DNA from: Noviherbaspirillum sp. UKPF54
GTDB taxonomy: Bacteria > Pseudomonadota > Gammaproteobacteria > Burkholderiales > Burkholderiaceae_D
Reading direction: 5' to 3'
Assembly: GCF_007874125.1 (NCBI RefSeq)
Contig: NZ_CP040128.1
Span: forward strand, 434,001 to 498,000
Length of the DNA: 64,000 bases
The position numbers and the translations under genes were made by a program. The notes under the pieces were generated by a model. The model was not told where the DNA came from. It saw only the letters and a program-made list of their open reading frames with translations, and made no database searches. Shown here in pieces: positions 25,109-36,574 of this stretch; position 1 is the first letter of the stretch; every line of letters begins with the position of its first letter.

Positions 25109-26430
25109 TGCGGGACTATTTTTATCGCCTGGCCGCCTTCCTGGACGGCGCGCTGCAAGGCGGCGAGCAGTACACCTGCTGGCTGGCGGCGGAAGCGTCG
25201 GACTTCGTGCGCTTCAACCGCAGCGCGATCAGGCAGGCCGGGCATGTGGCGCAGCGCTACCTGACATTGCGCCTGATCGACGGCCTGCGCCACGCGAGCT
25301 GCACGCTGGCCGTGGCCGGCGACCTCGAAACCGACCGGGCGCTGCTGACTGGCGCGATCGAAGGCCTGCGCGCGCAGCTTCCCGATCTGCCGCCGGACCC
25401 GCACCTGCTGCTGTCCTGCGAGGTGCGGTCGACAGAACGCACCGTCGCATCGCGCCTGCCGGACACGGCCGCGATGGTCGGCGAAGTGCTCGCCGCCGCG
25501 CGCGGCCACGACCTGGTCGGCATCCTGGCCGCCGGGCCGATCTGGCGCGGATTCGCCAATTCCTACGGCCAGCGCAACTGGCACGAGAGCGCGAGTTTTC
25601 ATCTTGACTGGAGCCTGTACCATCAGGGCGACAAGGCGGCCAAGGCGAGCTATGCGGGATTCGACTGGGACGGCGGCGCGTTGCGCGCCAGGTTCGATTC
25701 CGCCGCGGCCCAGCTTGCCATGCTGCGGCAGGCGCCGGTCGGCATCGCCCCCGGCGCTTACCGCGCCTACCTGGCGCCGGCCGCATTGAACGACATCCTC
25801 GGCATGCTGAACTGGGACTGCGTGTCCGAGAAGGCGTTGCGCACCAGGCAAAGCCCGTTGCGCCGCATGCGCGACGAGGGGCTGCGGCTCAACGACGCGG
25901 TGACGCTGGCGGAGAATACCGCGGCGGGGCTGGCGCCGGGCTTTCAGGCCGACGGATTCCTCAAGCCGGAACGGGTGGCGCTGTTCGAGCAGGGGCGGCT
26001 GGCGGGCAGCATGATTTCTCCGCGCACCGCGAAGGAGTACGGCATCGCCGCCAACGGCGCCGATGCCAATGAAGGGATGGTTTCGCTCGACCTGGCCGGC
26101 GGCGATCTGCCGCTTTCGCAGGTGCTCGCGCAGCTCGACACCGGCGTTTTCATCGGCAATTTGTGGTATCTGAATTTTTCCGACCGCAGCAGTTGCCGCC
26201 TGACCGGCATGACGCGCTTTGCGACGTTCTGGGTCGAGAACGGGGAAATCAAGGCGCCGCTCAATGTAATGCGGTTCGACGACTCGCTGTTCAGGATGCT
26301 GGGGGATAAGCTGGTCGGGCTGACGCGCGAGCGCGAACTGCTGATCGATAGCGACAGCTATGGAGCGCGCAGCACGGCAAGCGCGTTGTTGCCCGGCGCA
26401 TTGATCAAGGACTTTACGTTCGTGCTGTGA
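25105..26430 (+). CDS. TldE/PmbA-related partner protein
   Basis: Protein of 441 residues, PmbA/TldE-like, expected to be the non-metal partner of the TldD-type subunit encoded just upstream. It lacks any HEXXXH motif, as is normal for TldE. Family-like parts are the FANSYGQRNWHES region, corresponding to the modified beta domain, and the C-terminal GVFIGNLWYLNFSDRSSC and GEIKAPLNVMRF segments. Start codon ATG 25105 overlaps the TldD stop (ATGA), so the two subunits are coupled. A rightward hairpin follows at 26438-26460. Confidence 0.8.
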   Translation: MMRDYFYRLAAFLDGALQGGEQYTCWLAAEASDFVRFNRSAIRQAGHVAQRYLTLRLIDGLRHASCTLAVAGDLETDRALLTGAIEGLRAQLPDLPPDPHLLLSCEVRSTERTVASRLPDTAAMVGEVLAAARGHDLVGILAAGPIWRGFANSYGQRNWHESASFHLDWSLYHQGDKAAKASYAGFDWDGGALRARFDSAAAQLAMLRQAPVGIAPGAYRAYLAPAALNDILGMLNWDCVSEKALRTRQSPLRRMRDEGLRLNDAVTLAENTAAGLAPGFQADGFLKPERVALFEQGRLAGSMISPRTAKEYGIAANGADANEGMVSLDLAGGDLPLSQVLAQLDTGVFIGNLWYLNFSDRSSCRLTGMTRFATFWVENGEIKAPLNVMRFDDSLFRMLGDKLVGLTRERELLIDSDSYGARSTASALLPGALIKDFTFVL

Positions 26431-26437
26431 TCTGCTT

Positions 26438-26460
26438 CCTTCTCCCGTAGCGGGAGAAGG
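26438..26460. terminator. Symmetric hairpin between convergent genes
   Basis: CCTTCTCCC, loop GTAGC, GGGAGAAGG: a perfect 9-bp stem in the 57-bp gap between the PmbA-like gene and the CoA-transferase gene. It lacks a T run, so it may be a REP-like palindrome or a weak bidirectional terminator. Confidence 0.55.
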
Positions 26461-26487
26461 CCTCCTGTGCAGGGCGACAAATGCGAA

Positions 26488-27726
26488 TCAGATCACGCCT
26501 TTTTCCCGCAACGCCGCAATCTCTTCCTCGCTCTTTCCAAGCATCTCGCCCAGCACTTCCCGCGTATGCTGCCCCAGCAATGGCGGCGGCGCATCGTAGC
26601 GCGGCGGCGTTGCCGACATCTTGATCGGGCTGCCCACCAGCTGGACCGTGCCGCCGCTCGGATGCGGCAGATCGACGCGCATGCCGCGCGCCTGGACCTG
26701 CGGGTTGCCGAACACTTCATCGAGATTGTTGATCGGCCCGCAAGGCACGCCGGCCGCTTCCAGCAGGTCGATCCATTCCTGCTTGGTCTTGCTCTTGACC
26801 ATCTCGGCCAGCATCGGCACCAGGGTGTCGCGATGGCGCACCCGCATCGGATTGGTCGCGAAGCGCTCGTCGACCGCCAGCCATGGCTGCCCGCCGGCCT
26901 CGACGAACTTCCTGTACTGCCCGTCGTTGCCGACTGCGACGATGATGTGCCCGTCGGACGTCGCGAAGGTCTGGTAGGGCACGATGTTCGGATGCGCGTT
27001 GCCCCAGCGCGCGGGCGCCTTGCCGCTGGCGAGGTAATTGGTGTTCATGTTGGCCAGCATCGCCACCTGCACGTCCAGGAGCGCCATGTCGATGTACTGG
27101 CCCTCGCCCGTGCGGTCGCGGTGCGCGAGCGCTGCCATCACGGCGATGGTCGCGTACATGCCGGTCATCAGGTCGGAGATGGCCACGCCGGCCTTCTGCG
27201 GCCCGCCGCCCGGCAAGTCGTCGCGCTCGCCGGTGATCGACATGAAGCCGCCCATGCCCTGCACGATGAAATCGTAGCCGGCGCGCTGCGCATACGGACC
27301 GTCCTGGCCGAAGCCGGTGATCGAGCAGTAGACCAGGTCCGGCTTTTCGCGTTTGAGCGACTCGTAGTCGAGCCCGTACTTCTTCAGCTGGCCGACCTTG
27401 TAGTTTTCCAGCACCACGTCCGATTCGCGCGCCAGCGCGCGCACGATGTCCTGGCCTTCGGAGGTGGCGATATCTAGCGTGACGGACTTCTTGCCGCGGT
27501 TGGCGGCGAGGTAGTAGGCGGCCTCGGTGGTGTCGCGCCCCTCGGCATCCTTCAGGTAGGGCGGTCCCCAGTGGCGGGTGTCGTCGCCTGCGCCGGGGCG
27601 CTCGATCTTGATCACGTCGGCGCCCAGGTCCGCCAGGTTCTGCGCGCACCAGGGGCCGGCGAGCACGCGGGTCAGGTCGAGTACGCGGATATGTCCTAAT
27701 GCTTTCTTCAGTGGCGAATCAGCCAT
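26488..27726 (-). CDS. CaiB/BaiF family III CoA-transferase
   Basis: Cytosolic CoA-transferase of 412 residues. The N-terminal start RVLDLTRVLAGPWCAQNLADLGADVIKIE is typical, and the catalytic Asp is probably Asp185 in the ISDLMTGM motif. The C-terminal PHPSGGTVQLVGSPIKMS block is also characteristic. Family members move CoA between short or aromatic acids (formyl-, succinyl-, itaconyl-, carnitine-CoA). Many Burkholderiales copies are annotated as succinyl-CoA:mesaconate or formyl-CoA type; substrate is unknown here. The start overlaps the 3' end of the GGDEF-EAL gene by 19 bp. Confidence 0.88.
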   Translation of the reverse strand: MADSPLKKALGHIRVLDLTRVLAGPWCAQNLADLGADVIKIERPGAGDDTRHWGPPYLKDAEGRDTTEAAYYLAANRGKKSVTLDIATSEGQDIVRALARESDVVLENYKVGQLKKYGLDYESLKREKPDLVYCSITGFGQDGPYAQRAGYDFIVQGMGGFMSITGERDDLPGGGPQKAGVAISDLMTGMYATIAVMAALAHRDRTGEGQYIDMALLDVQVAMLANMNTNYLASGKAPARWGNAHPNIVPYQTFATSDGHIIVAVGNDGQYRKFVEAGGQPWLAVDERFATNPMRVRHRDTLVPMLAEMVKSKTKQEWIDLLEAAGVPCGPINNLDEVFGNPQVQARGMRVDLPHPSGGTVQLVGSPIKMSATPPRYDAPPPLLGQHTREVLGEMLGKSEEEIAALREKGVI

Positions 27727-30344
27727 GTTTCGAACTGGTCTGCGGTGAGTGGTTGGGTAAAGTAAAAGCCCTGGGCGATATGGCAGCCGCGCGCGCGCAG
27801 GTATTCCATCTGCTGCGGCGTCTCCACGCCCTCGGCGACCACATCCAGGCCCAGCGGCTGCGCCATCATGATGATGGCATCGGTGATGGCGCGGCCGTCC
27901 CCTTCGTCGGGCAGGCTGTGGATGAGGCTGCGGTCGATTTTAACCTTACGCACCGGATAACGCCGGAGATACCCCAGATTCGAGTAACCGGTGCCGAAAT
28001 CGTCGATGCTCAGCGCCACCTCCATGTCCACCATGCGGTCCAGCAGCGACGCGCTCATGGCGTCGTGCTGCATCACCGTGTTTTCCTGCACTTCCCACTC
28101 CAACTGCGCCGGCGTCACGCCGGTGCGGTCCAGCGCCTCCTCCAGCACTGCCGCCAGGTTGTTGTCGGCCAGCTGGCCGGCCGCCAGGTTGATCGCGATG
28201 CTGAAGCGCTCCAGCCCCTTGTCCTGCCACGCGGCCAGCTGGTCGCAGGCGTCGTTCATCACCCACTTGCTGATGGTCTGGATCAGCCCGGAGCGCTCCG
28301 CCAGCGGCAGGAAGGCCGCCGGCAGCAGCAGGCCCTGGCGCGGATGGTGCCAGCGCAGCAGCGCTTCCACGCAGCGCACCTTGCCGGTGCGCAGATCGAT
28401 CTGCGGCTGATAGTAGTGCTGCAGTTCGCGTTCCCGGATCGCGCGGCGCAGCTCGCCTTCCAGCACCGATTGCTTGGACATGCGGCCGCCCTGGCGCGGC
28501 GAAAACATCTGGTAGCGGTTGCGTCCGCCGGACTTGGCGTGGTACAGCGCGATGTCGGCCTTTTTCATCAGCGTGTCGAGGTCGCCGCCGTCGAATGGAT
28601 ACAGAGCGATGCCCACGCTGACCGACACCTGCAGCTCGTGGCCGCGCAGCGAGAAGGGCGCGTTCATCGCGTCGACGATCTGCTGCGCGATGTCTTCGGC
28701 GATGCGCATGTCGCTCAGGTTTTGCGCCAGCAGCATGAATTCGTCGCCGCCCAGGCGCGCCAGCACGTCGTCCTTGCGCACGATGTTCTTCAGCCGCAGC
28801 GCCACCGCCTTGAGCAGCTCGTCGCCGATGGCATGCCCGAGCGCGTCGTTGACGTGCTTGAGGCCATCCAGGTCGATGAAGAATGCCGCCAGCGAGGCCG
28901 AATTGGCCGCCATGCGCGGAAAGATGTCGGCCGCGCGCTCAAACAGGAATTGCCGGTTCGGCAGCCCGGTCAGGCTGTCCTGGTACGCATGCCGGTTTTG
29001 CTGCGCTTTTTCCCGGACGTGCTCGGCTTCCTCGAACACCCGTCCGATCAGCGCGGCGCATTGATGGGCAAACTCCGCCTCGTCCTTGCGCCAGGCGCGC
29101 GCCGCGTGCAGCTGCGACACCACCAACAGTCCGGCGGCGTCCTCCGCGCCGCGCACCGGCACGATCATCAGGGCCTTGATCGATGCCGCATGAAAGTACT
29201 CGCACGCGAGCGCCGCGCGCGGGTCCTGGCCGACGTCGGCCACCACCAGGGCTTGCTCGTCGCTCAGAACTTGCCGCAACAGCGGATGCAATGCGGCGGC
29301 CAGCTGCGCAGCCATGGCACCGCTTGTTTCGGCGGCCTCGGGCACCCCGGTCAGCAGGTTCTGCCGCACTTCATCGTATGCCATCACGCAGCGCGAGGCG
29401 GTCGGCTCGGGCCCGACTTCCCAGTAGCCGCAGCGGTGCGCGCCGAGTGCCTTGGCCGCCGCTTTCAGTATCACCTTCAGCGCCGTATCCGCTTGCGGAT
29501 GCGGTTGCTGCGCCAGGCGCAGCAAGCGGTTGAGGTAGTGCAGCTGGCGCTTCCTGTCGGCCGCCGCGCGCTGCAGTTCCTGCGTTTGCGCAGTGACGTC
29601 ATGCACGGCGACGAGCACCGCGCCGGTCGCGCCGCGCTGCGCCAGCGCGCGCGCCTGGCCGGCGCATTGCCGCCAGCGGCCGTCACGGCCGCGCAGGCGG
29701 AACGCGAGCGGGGTTTCGACGCGGCTGGCCAGTGCGCCGAACGCATCGTCCAGCCGGGCACGGTCTTCCGGGTGCGCCAGATCCTGCAGGCGCGACTGGC
29801 CAAGTTGATCCGGCTCGCCGCACAGGCGGAAAAACGATGGACTGGCATAGCGGATGGTCGAATCGGCGGCGCAGATCAGCACCGGATCGGGAAGCTGGTC
29901 GACGATTTCCTGCGCCTGCTCCCGGGACAGGGCGCCGCAGCCGTCGATGGGCGCGGCGGGGTGCAGTATCCATGCCGCGCCGGCGGCGTCGGTCATGCCG
30001 TCGAGCCGGTTGACGGTCACAGCAAATTCGATCGGGGAGCCGTCCTTGCCGGCCAGGCGCACGGTCTGGCCGGGTGTGGCCAGGCCGGCGGCGTTTCCAT
30101 TTGCTAGGAATGAATCCGGATTGGCTCCGGACAGGAGGGCCGCGACCGGCTGGCCGACCAGTTGCGCCGCATCGAGGCCGAGCAGCTCTTCCAGCACCTT
30201 GTTAACGCTGGTAATGATTCCATCCTGCATGAAAATCAGCCCGTTATGCGCGTCGTCGCAAGCCGCGGCAATCGCCTGCCATTCGGCGGGAAACAGGAAC
30301 TGGGATGTCTCGGAGGGCGTTTGCTGGCTGCGGTCGGTAGGCAT
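27708..30344 (-). CDS. PAS-GAF-GGDEF-EAL c-di-GMP signalling protein
   Basis: Cytosolic 878-residue protein with two PAS-like domains (about 20-240), a GAF domain (about 275-430), GGDEF and EAL. GGDEF has the intact signature RLGGDEF and an inhibitory-site RKDD five residues before it, which suggests feedback-inhibited diguanylate cyclase activity. The EAL domain has EALLRW, DDFGTGYSNLGYL, KIDRSL and EGVET, so phosphodiesterase activity is also possible. The first PAS may bind a small ligand; the sensed signal is unknown. The ATG at 30344 is preferred over an upstream TTG at 30398, which lacks a ribosome binding site. No TM segments are seen. Confidence 0.88.
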   Translation of the reverse strand: MPTDRSQQTPSETSQFLFPAEWQAIAAACDDAHNGLIFMQDGIITSVNKVLEELLGLDAAQLVGQPVAALLSGANPDSFLANGNAAGLATPGQTVRLAGKDGSPIEFAVTVNRLDGMTDAAGAAWILHPAAPIDGCGALSREQAQEIVDQLPDPVLICAADSTIRYASPSFFRLCGEPDQLGQSRLQDLAHPEDRARLDDAFGALASRVETPLAFRLRGRDGRWRQCAGQARALAQRGATGAVLVAVHDVTAQTQELQRAAADRKRQLHYLNRLLRLAQQPHPQADTALKVILKAAAKALGAHRCGYWEVGPEPTASRCVMAYDEVRQNLLTGVPEAAETSGAMAAQLAAALHPLLRQVLSDEQALVVADVGQDPRAALACEYFHAASIKALMIVPVRGAEDAAGLLVVSQLHAARAWRKDEAEFAHQCAALIGRVFEEAEHVREKAQQNRHAYQDSLTGLPNRQFLFERAADIFPRMAANSASLAAFFIDLDGLKHVNDALGHAIGDELLKAVALRLKNIVRKDDVLARLGGDEFMLLAQNLSDMRIAEDIAQQIVDAMNAPFSLRGHELQVSVSVGIALYPFDGGDLDTLMKKADIALYHAKSGGRNRYQMFSPRQGGRMSKQSVLEGELRRAIRERELQHYYQPQIDLRTGKVRCVEALLRWHHPRQGLLLPAAFLPLAERSGLIQTISKWVMNDACDQLAAWQDKGLERFSIAINLAAGQLADNNLAAVLEEALDRTGVTPAQLEWEVQENTVMQHDAMSASLLDRMVDMEVALSIDDFGTGYSNLGYLRRYPVRKVKIDRSLIHSLPDEGDGRAITDAIIMMAQPLGLDVVAEGVETPQQMEYLRARGCHIAQGFYFTQPLTADQFETWLIRH

Positions 30345-30458
30345 GTCCGGACGGGAGCGAACGACTCTCACCGCATGGCGAAAATCGTTTCGCTTCAAGA
30401 GAAAGATTGGGATTAGACTACTTGCCGTTGCAGATCATTCCAAGAGATAGATCAAGCC

Positions 30459-31223
30459 ATGTGGTTTTATCCCAGGATCATTGCCCATCGCGGCGGCGGC
30501 ACGCTCGCCCCGGAAAACACGCTCGCGGCCATGCGCTGCGGGCTGGCGCGCGGCTTTCATGCGGTCGAGTTCGACGTCATGCTGTCGGGCGACGGCGTGC
30601 CGGTACTGATGCACGACCCGGATTTCGGCCGCACGGTGCGCGGCGCCGGCCGGGTGTGCGACACCACGGCCGCCGCGCTGGCGGCGCTGGATGCCGGCTC
30701 CTGGTTCGGACCGCAATTCGCCGGGGAGCCGGTGCCGGACTTCGAGCAGGTTGTTGCATTCTGCAAGGCAAACAACATCTGGATGAACATCGAAATCAAG
30801 CCTGCTCCCGGCTTTGAAACGCAAACCGGCAGCGTGGTGGCTGCCCTGACGCAGCGCCTGTTTGCGGCGGAAATCGCTGCGCAAGTTCCGAGCGGAAATG
30901 ACGCGTCGCTGCCGCTGTTTTCCTCGTTTTCGTTCGACGCCCTGCAGGCAGCAAAAGCGGCCGCTCCCGGCATCGCGCGCGGCTTCCTGGTCGATACGAT
31001 TCCCTCCGACTGGATGGCGCTCCTGCGCGAGCTCGATGCCGTGGCTCTGCACACCAACCACCGGCACCTGACCGAACAACTGGCGCGCGCCGTCAAGGCG
31101 CAGGACGTCGGCTTGCTGTGCTACACCGTCAATACGCCACAACGCGCGCGCGAAATCATGGCCTGGGGCGTCGACGCCTTTTGCACTGACCGCATCGACC
31201 TGATCGCCCCGGATTTCGCCTAG
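30459..31223 (+). CDS. ugpQ: Glycerophosphodiester phosphodiesterase
   Basis: Cytosolic GDPD of 254 residues that hydrolyses glycerophosphodiesters to glycerol-3-phosphate plus an alcohol. Catalytic blocks: AHRGG at 9-13, PENT at 18-21, EFDV at 37-40 and HD at 52-53, with EIKP further on and the C-terminal YTVNTPQRARE region. No signal peptide, so it corresponds to UgpQ rather than the periplasmic GlpQ. It is divergent from the c-di-GMP protein with only 114 bases between starts. No ugp transporter genes are nearby. Confidence 0.92.
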   Translation: MWFYPRIIAHRGGGTLAPENTLAAMRCGLARGFHAVEFDVMLSGDGVPVLMHDPDFGRTVRGAGRVCDTTAAALAALDAGSWFGPQFAGEPVPDFEQVVAFCKANNIWMNIEIKPAPGFETQTGSVVAALTQRLFAAEIAAQVPSGNDASLPLFSSFSFDALQAAKAAAPGIARGFLVDTIPSDWMALLRELDAVALHTNHRHLTEQLARAVKAQDVGLLCYTVNTPQRAREIMAWGVDAFCTDRIDLIAPDFA

Positions 31224-31338
31224 GCCATCGTTACGCCTCGTTACACCGCTTACAGTTTGGCGGTCGGCGCCGATGCAGTTTTTCCGTTGAAGGCGACATG
31301 GGCAACCGCTCATGCCGACCCAACGAAAGGAAACGACA

Positions 31339-31926
31339 ATGAAGACTGCACGCATGATCCCCGTTCTTTTGGCCGCCTTCCTGGCCGTGCCCGTGTTCGC
31401 GCAAAGCGCCGGCGCCGAAGCGCAGCGCGACGCCCGCCAGCAGCAGCGCATCGAAAACGGCCTGAAATCCGGCCAGCTGACCACGCGCGAAGCCGCCAAG
31501 CTGGAGCGCGAGGAGGCGAAGATCGACCGCACCGAGGCGCAAGCCTTGAAGGACGGCAGCTTGAGCGCCGCCGAAAAGAGCCGTATCGAGCGTATGCAGG
31601 ACCGCGCCAGCCGCGACATCCGCGCCGAAAAGCACGACGCGCAGACCGGCAATCCGAATTCCGCGTCCAGCCAGCGCATGCAGGCCGATGTGCAGCGCAA
31701 CGCCAACCAGGAACAGCGCATCGCGAACGGCCTCAAGGACGGTTCGCTGACCAAGCGCGAAGCGGCCCGGATGGAACGCGGGCAAGCCAGGGTCGACCGC
31801 AAGGAATTCCGCGCCGGACGCGACGGCCATGTCGGCGGCGTCGAGCAGCGCCAGGTACAGCGCAGCGAAAACCGCCAGTCGCGCCGCATCCAGCGCGAGC
31901 GGCACGACGCGCAGCGCCGCGGCTGA
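31339..31926 (+). CDS. Secreted protein with internal tandem duplication, function unknown
   Basis: Exported protein of 195 residues with signal peptide MKTARMIPVLLAAFLAVPVFA. The mature part consists of two copies of a module: QRIENGLKSGQLTTREAAKL and QRIANGLKDGSLTKREAARM, followed in each copy by an RIERMQDR... or RQVQRSEN... segment that ends in EKHDAQ or ERHDAQ. Composition is very rich in Arg, Gln, Glu and Ala, mostly helical. The start is set at 31339 because AGGAAACG stands 6-8 bases upstream. Followed by a strong terminator. No known domain is recognised with confidence; the repeat spacing suggests a periplasmic helical binding protein. Confidence 0.7.
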   Translation: MKTARMIPVLLAAFLAVPVFAQSAGAEAQRDARQQQRIENGLKSGQLTTREAAKLEREEAKIDRTEAQALKDGSLSAAEKSRIERMQDRASRDIRAEKHDAQTGNPNSASSQRMQADVQRNANQEQRIANGLKDGSLTKREAARMERGQARVDRKEFRAGRDGHVGGVEQRQVQRSENRQSRRIQRERHDAQRRG

Positions 31927-31961
31927 TCCAAGACCGGTTCGCCGGCGTCCGACACCGCCAG

Positions 31962-31997
31962 GCCCGCCGGAATTTAACCGGCGGGCTTTTTATTTTG
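31962..31997 (+). terminator. Rho-independent terminator
   Basis: GCCCGCCGG, loop AATTTAA, CCGGCGGGC followed by TTTTTATTTT. It ends the transcript of the repeat-containing secreted protein before alaS. Confidence 0.92.
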
Positions 31998-32079
31998 ACA
32001 CTCCGGGCCATGCCTCAACCGACAGGGGTTATCACGTATAATCAACGGTTTGCAACGCATTCCATCATTCGCCTAGAAC

Positions 32080-34703
<2,624 letters not shown>

Positions 34704-34707
<4 letters not shown>

Positions 34708-35219
34708 TGCGCTTTTGTCCCGTGTGCGCCGCGCCGCTCGTCGAGCGCGCGGACGAAGGCGAGGGCGGCAAGCTCCGCCTCGCCTGTCCGGACGGGCATT
34801 GGACGCACTGGGACAACCCGCTGCCGGTCTTGGCCGCGCTGGTCGAGATCGACGGCCGGATTCTGCTGGCGCGCAATGCCGCCTGGCCGGAAAAGATGTT
34901 TGCCCTTATCACCGGTTTCATGGAACGCGGCGAAACGCCCGAGCAGGGCGTGGCACGCGAACTCAAGGAAGAAACCGATCTCGACGCCACCGACATCCAG
35001 CTGATCGGCGTCTACGAATTCATACGCAAGAATGAAGTGATCATTGCCTACCACGTCAAGGCAAGCGGCGAAATCCGGCTGTCGCCGGAGCTCGTCGAGT
35101 ATCGGCTGGTCGCCCCTGAAAAGCTGCGACCGTGGCATGCCGGGACCGGCTATGCGGTGGCCGACTGGCTGCGCGCGCGCGGCTTGCCGGTCGAATTCAT
35201 CGACTTGCCTTCCGCCTGA
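34704..35219 (+). CDS. NUDIX hydrolase with N-terminal zinc ribbon (NudC-like)
   Basis: 171-residue NUDIX enzyme. A short zinc ribbon (CPVC at 5-8, CPDGH about 27-31) precedes the NUDIX box GX5EX7REUXEE seen as [21 protein letters not shown]. The arrangement is like the C-terminal two-thirds of NADH pyrophosphatase NudC, but shorter and lacking the SQPWPFPQS motif, so the substrate could be another nucleotide. The start overlaps the alaS stop by 4 bp; co-translation is likely. Confidence 0.85.
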
Positions 35220-35310
35220 GCGCTAATCACCGGATATTGCTTGTTGCGTCGCACAAATACTCCCATATTTACGGTAGAATTTGCCGATCTGCGACTCCCT
35301 TTTCAGAGCA

Positions 35311-35544
35311 ATGACCATGGAATTTCATAAAGAGCTGGATGCTCGCGGCTTGAACTGCCCGCTGCCGATCTTGAAAGCCAAGAAGGCGCTGGCGGAAATG
35401 GCCAGCGGTGAAATCTTGCGCGTCATCGCCACTGACCCAGGCTCCGTCCGTGATTTCCAGGCTTTCGCGCGCCAGACCGGAAACACACTGGTCGATCAAA
35501 GCGAACTCGATCAGGAATTCATCTTCTTCATGAAGCGCAAATAA
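35311..35544 (+). CDS. TusA-family sulfurtransferase
   Basis: Small 77-residue protein of the TusA/SirA/YedF family. The catalytic Cys is Cys16 in the conserved CPLPILK. TusA passes persulfide sulfur to the Tus relay in tRNA 2-thiolation, or to other sulfur pathways. Start is set at 35311 (MTMEFHKEL); an ATG at 35317 or an upstream one at 35281 are possible. It stands alone between the NUDIX gene and etfB. Confidence 0.85.
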   Translation: MTMEFHKELDARGLNCPLPILKAKKALAEMASGEILRVIATDPGSVRDFQAFARQTGNTLVDQSELDQEFIFFMKRK

Positions 35545-35699
35545 AACAGGCATGCCGCGCGGCGTGTCCGCAGCCTTGCTCCATTCTCGTCCCGATACGT
35601 CTTTTTCGCACGGTTCGCCTGCAATTCGTGCTATCAAGCAACTTCCACGGACTATCTTGGATTTTCCATGTGTTTTAGTGCATACTCTCTACCAATTAA

Positions 35700-35715
35700 T
35701 AGAACGGTCGTGCTA
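35700..35715. promoter_or_regulatory. Palindromic operator candidate upstream of etfBA
   Basis: TAGAACGGTCGTGCTA is an inverted repeat TAG(A/C)ACG..CGT(G/T)CTA with one mismatched pair. It lies about 28 bases ahead of a TATAAT (35744-35749). The shape fits a TetR-family repressor site, and betaproteobacterial fatty-acid degradation genes are known to be controlled by TetR regulators such as FadP; that assignment here is inference. Confidence 0.45.
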
Positions 35716-35743
35716 AATTCCATCTGCGCTGCAGGTTCTCTCT

Positions 35744-35749
35744 TATAAT
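35744..35749 (+). promoter_or_regulatory. -10 box candidate of the etf operon
   Basis: TATAAT preceded by TT, 50 bases before the etfB start. No consensus -35 is found at 17 bases upstream, which would suit an activated or repressed promoter. Confidence 0.4.
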
Positions 35750-35798
35750 CACGGTTCGGTTTACGTTAACGTCAATTGTTTTTTGCAAAGGCAAACTT

Positions 35799-36548
35799 AT
35801 GAAAGTTTTGGTTCCAGTCAAGCGCGTGGTGGACTTCAACGTCAAAGTGCGCGTCAAGTCCGACGGTACAGGCGTCGACATTGCCAACGTCAAGATGTCG
35901 ATGAATCCGTTCGATGAAATCGCGGTGGAAGAAGCGACTCGCCTGAAGGAAGCCGGCAAGGTAACCGAAGTGGTTGCGGTCTCCTGTGGCGTGACCCAGT
36001 GCCAGGAAACCCTGCGCACCGCCATGGCGATTGGCGCCGATCGCGGCATCCTGGTTGAAACCGACGCCGAACTGCAGCCGCTGGCTGTGGCCAAGCTGCT
36101 CAAGGCCCTGGCCGACAAGGAGCAGCCGCAACTGATCATCCTCGGCAAGCAGGCCATTGACGACGACTGCAACCAGACCGGCCAGATGCTGGCAGCCCTG
36201 CTGGGCTGGCCGCAGGCGACCTTCGCGTCGAAGGTGACGATCGAAGACGGCAAGGCGACCGTGATCCGCGAAGTGGACGGCGGCTTGGAGACTGTTTCGC
36301 TGCAATTGCCGGCCATCGTGACTACCGACCTGCGCCTGAACGAGCCGCGTTACGTGACCCTGCCGAACATCATGAAGGCCAAGAAGAAGCCGCTCGATAC
36401 CGTCAAGCCGGCCGACCTGGGCGTCGATGTCGCGCCGCGCGTCAAGACCCTGAAAGTGGCCGAGCCGCCGAAGCGCTCCGCTGGCATCAAGGTCCCGGAT
36501 GTGGCCACGCTGGTTGGCAAGCTCAAGAATGAAGCGAAAGTCATCTAA
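35799..36548 (+). CDS. etfB: Electron transfer flavoprotein beta subunit
   Basis: Small subunit of ETF, 249 residues, the AMP-binding partner of EtfA. The N-terminus [20 protein letters not shown] is typical, and the signature [20 protein letters not shown] is present. ETF takes electrons from acyl-CoA dehydrogenases and passes them to ETF-ubiquinone oxidoreductase. It is followed by etfA (26 bases) and an acyl-CoA dehydrogenase, forming a beta-oxidation electron-transfer operon. Confidence 0.97.
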   Translation: MKVLVPVKRVVDFNVKVRVKSDGTGVDIANVKMSMNPFDEIAVEEATRLKEAGKVTEVVAVSCGVTQCQETLRTAMAIGADRGILVETDAELQPLAVAKLLKALADKEQPQLIILGKQAIDDDCNQTGQMLAALLGWPQATFASKVTIEDGKATVIREVDGGLETVSLQLPAIVTTDLRLNEPRYVTLPNIMKAKKKPLDTVKPADLGVDVAPRVKTLKVAEPPKRSAGIKVPDVATLVGKLKNEAKVI

Positions 36549-36574
36549 TAATTTCAGATCAGGAAAAGACCATC

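Noticed and set aside
31995..32042. TTGACA at 31995 and TATAAT at 32037 as a promoter of alaS
   Set aside because: The spacer is 36 bases, far too long, and TTGACA lies in the terminator tail. Only the -10 box is plausible.
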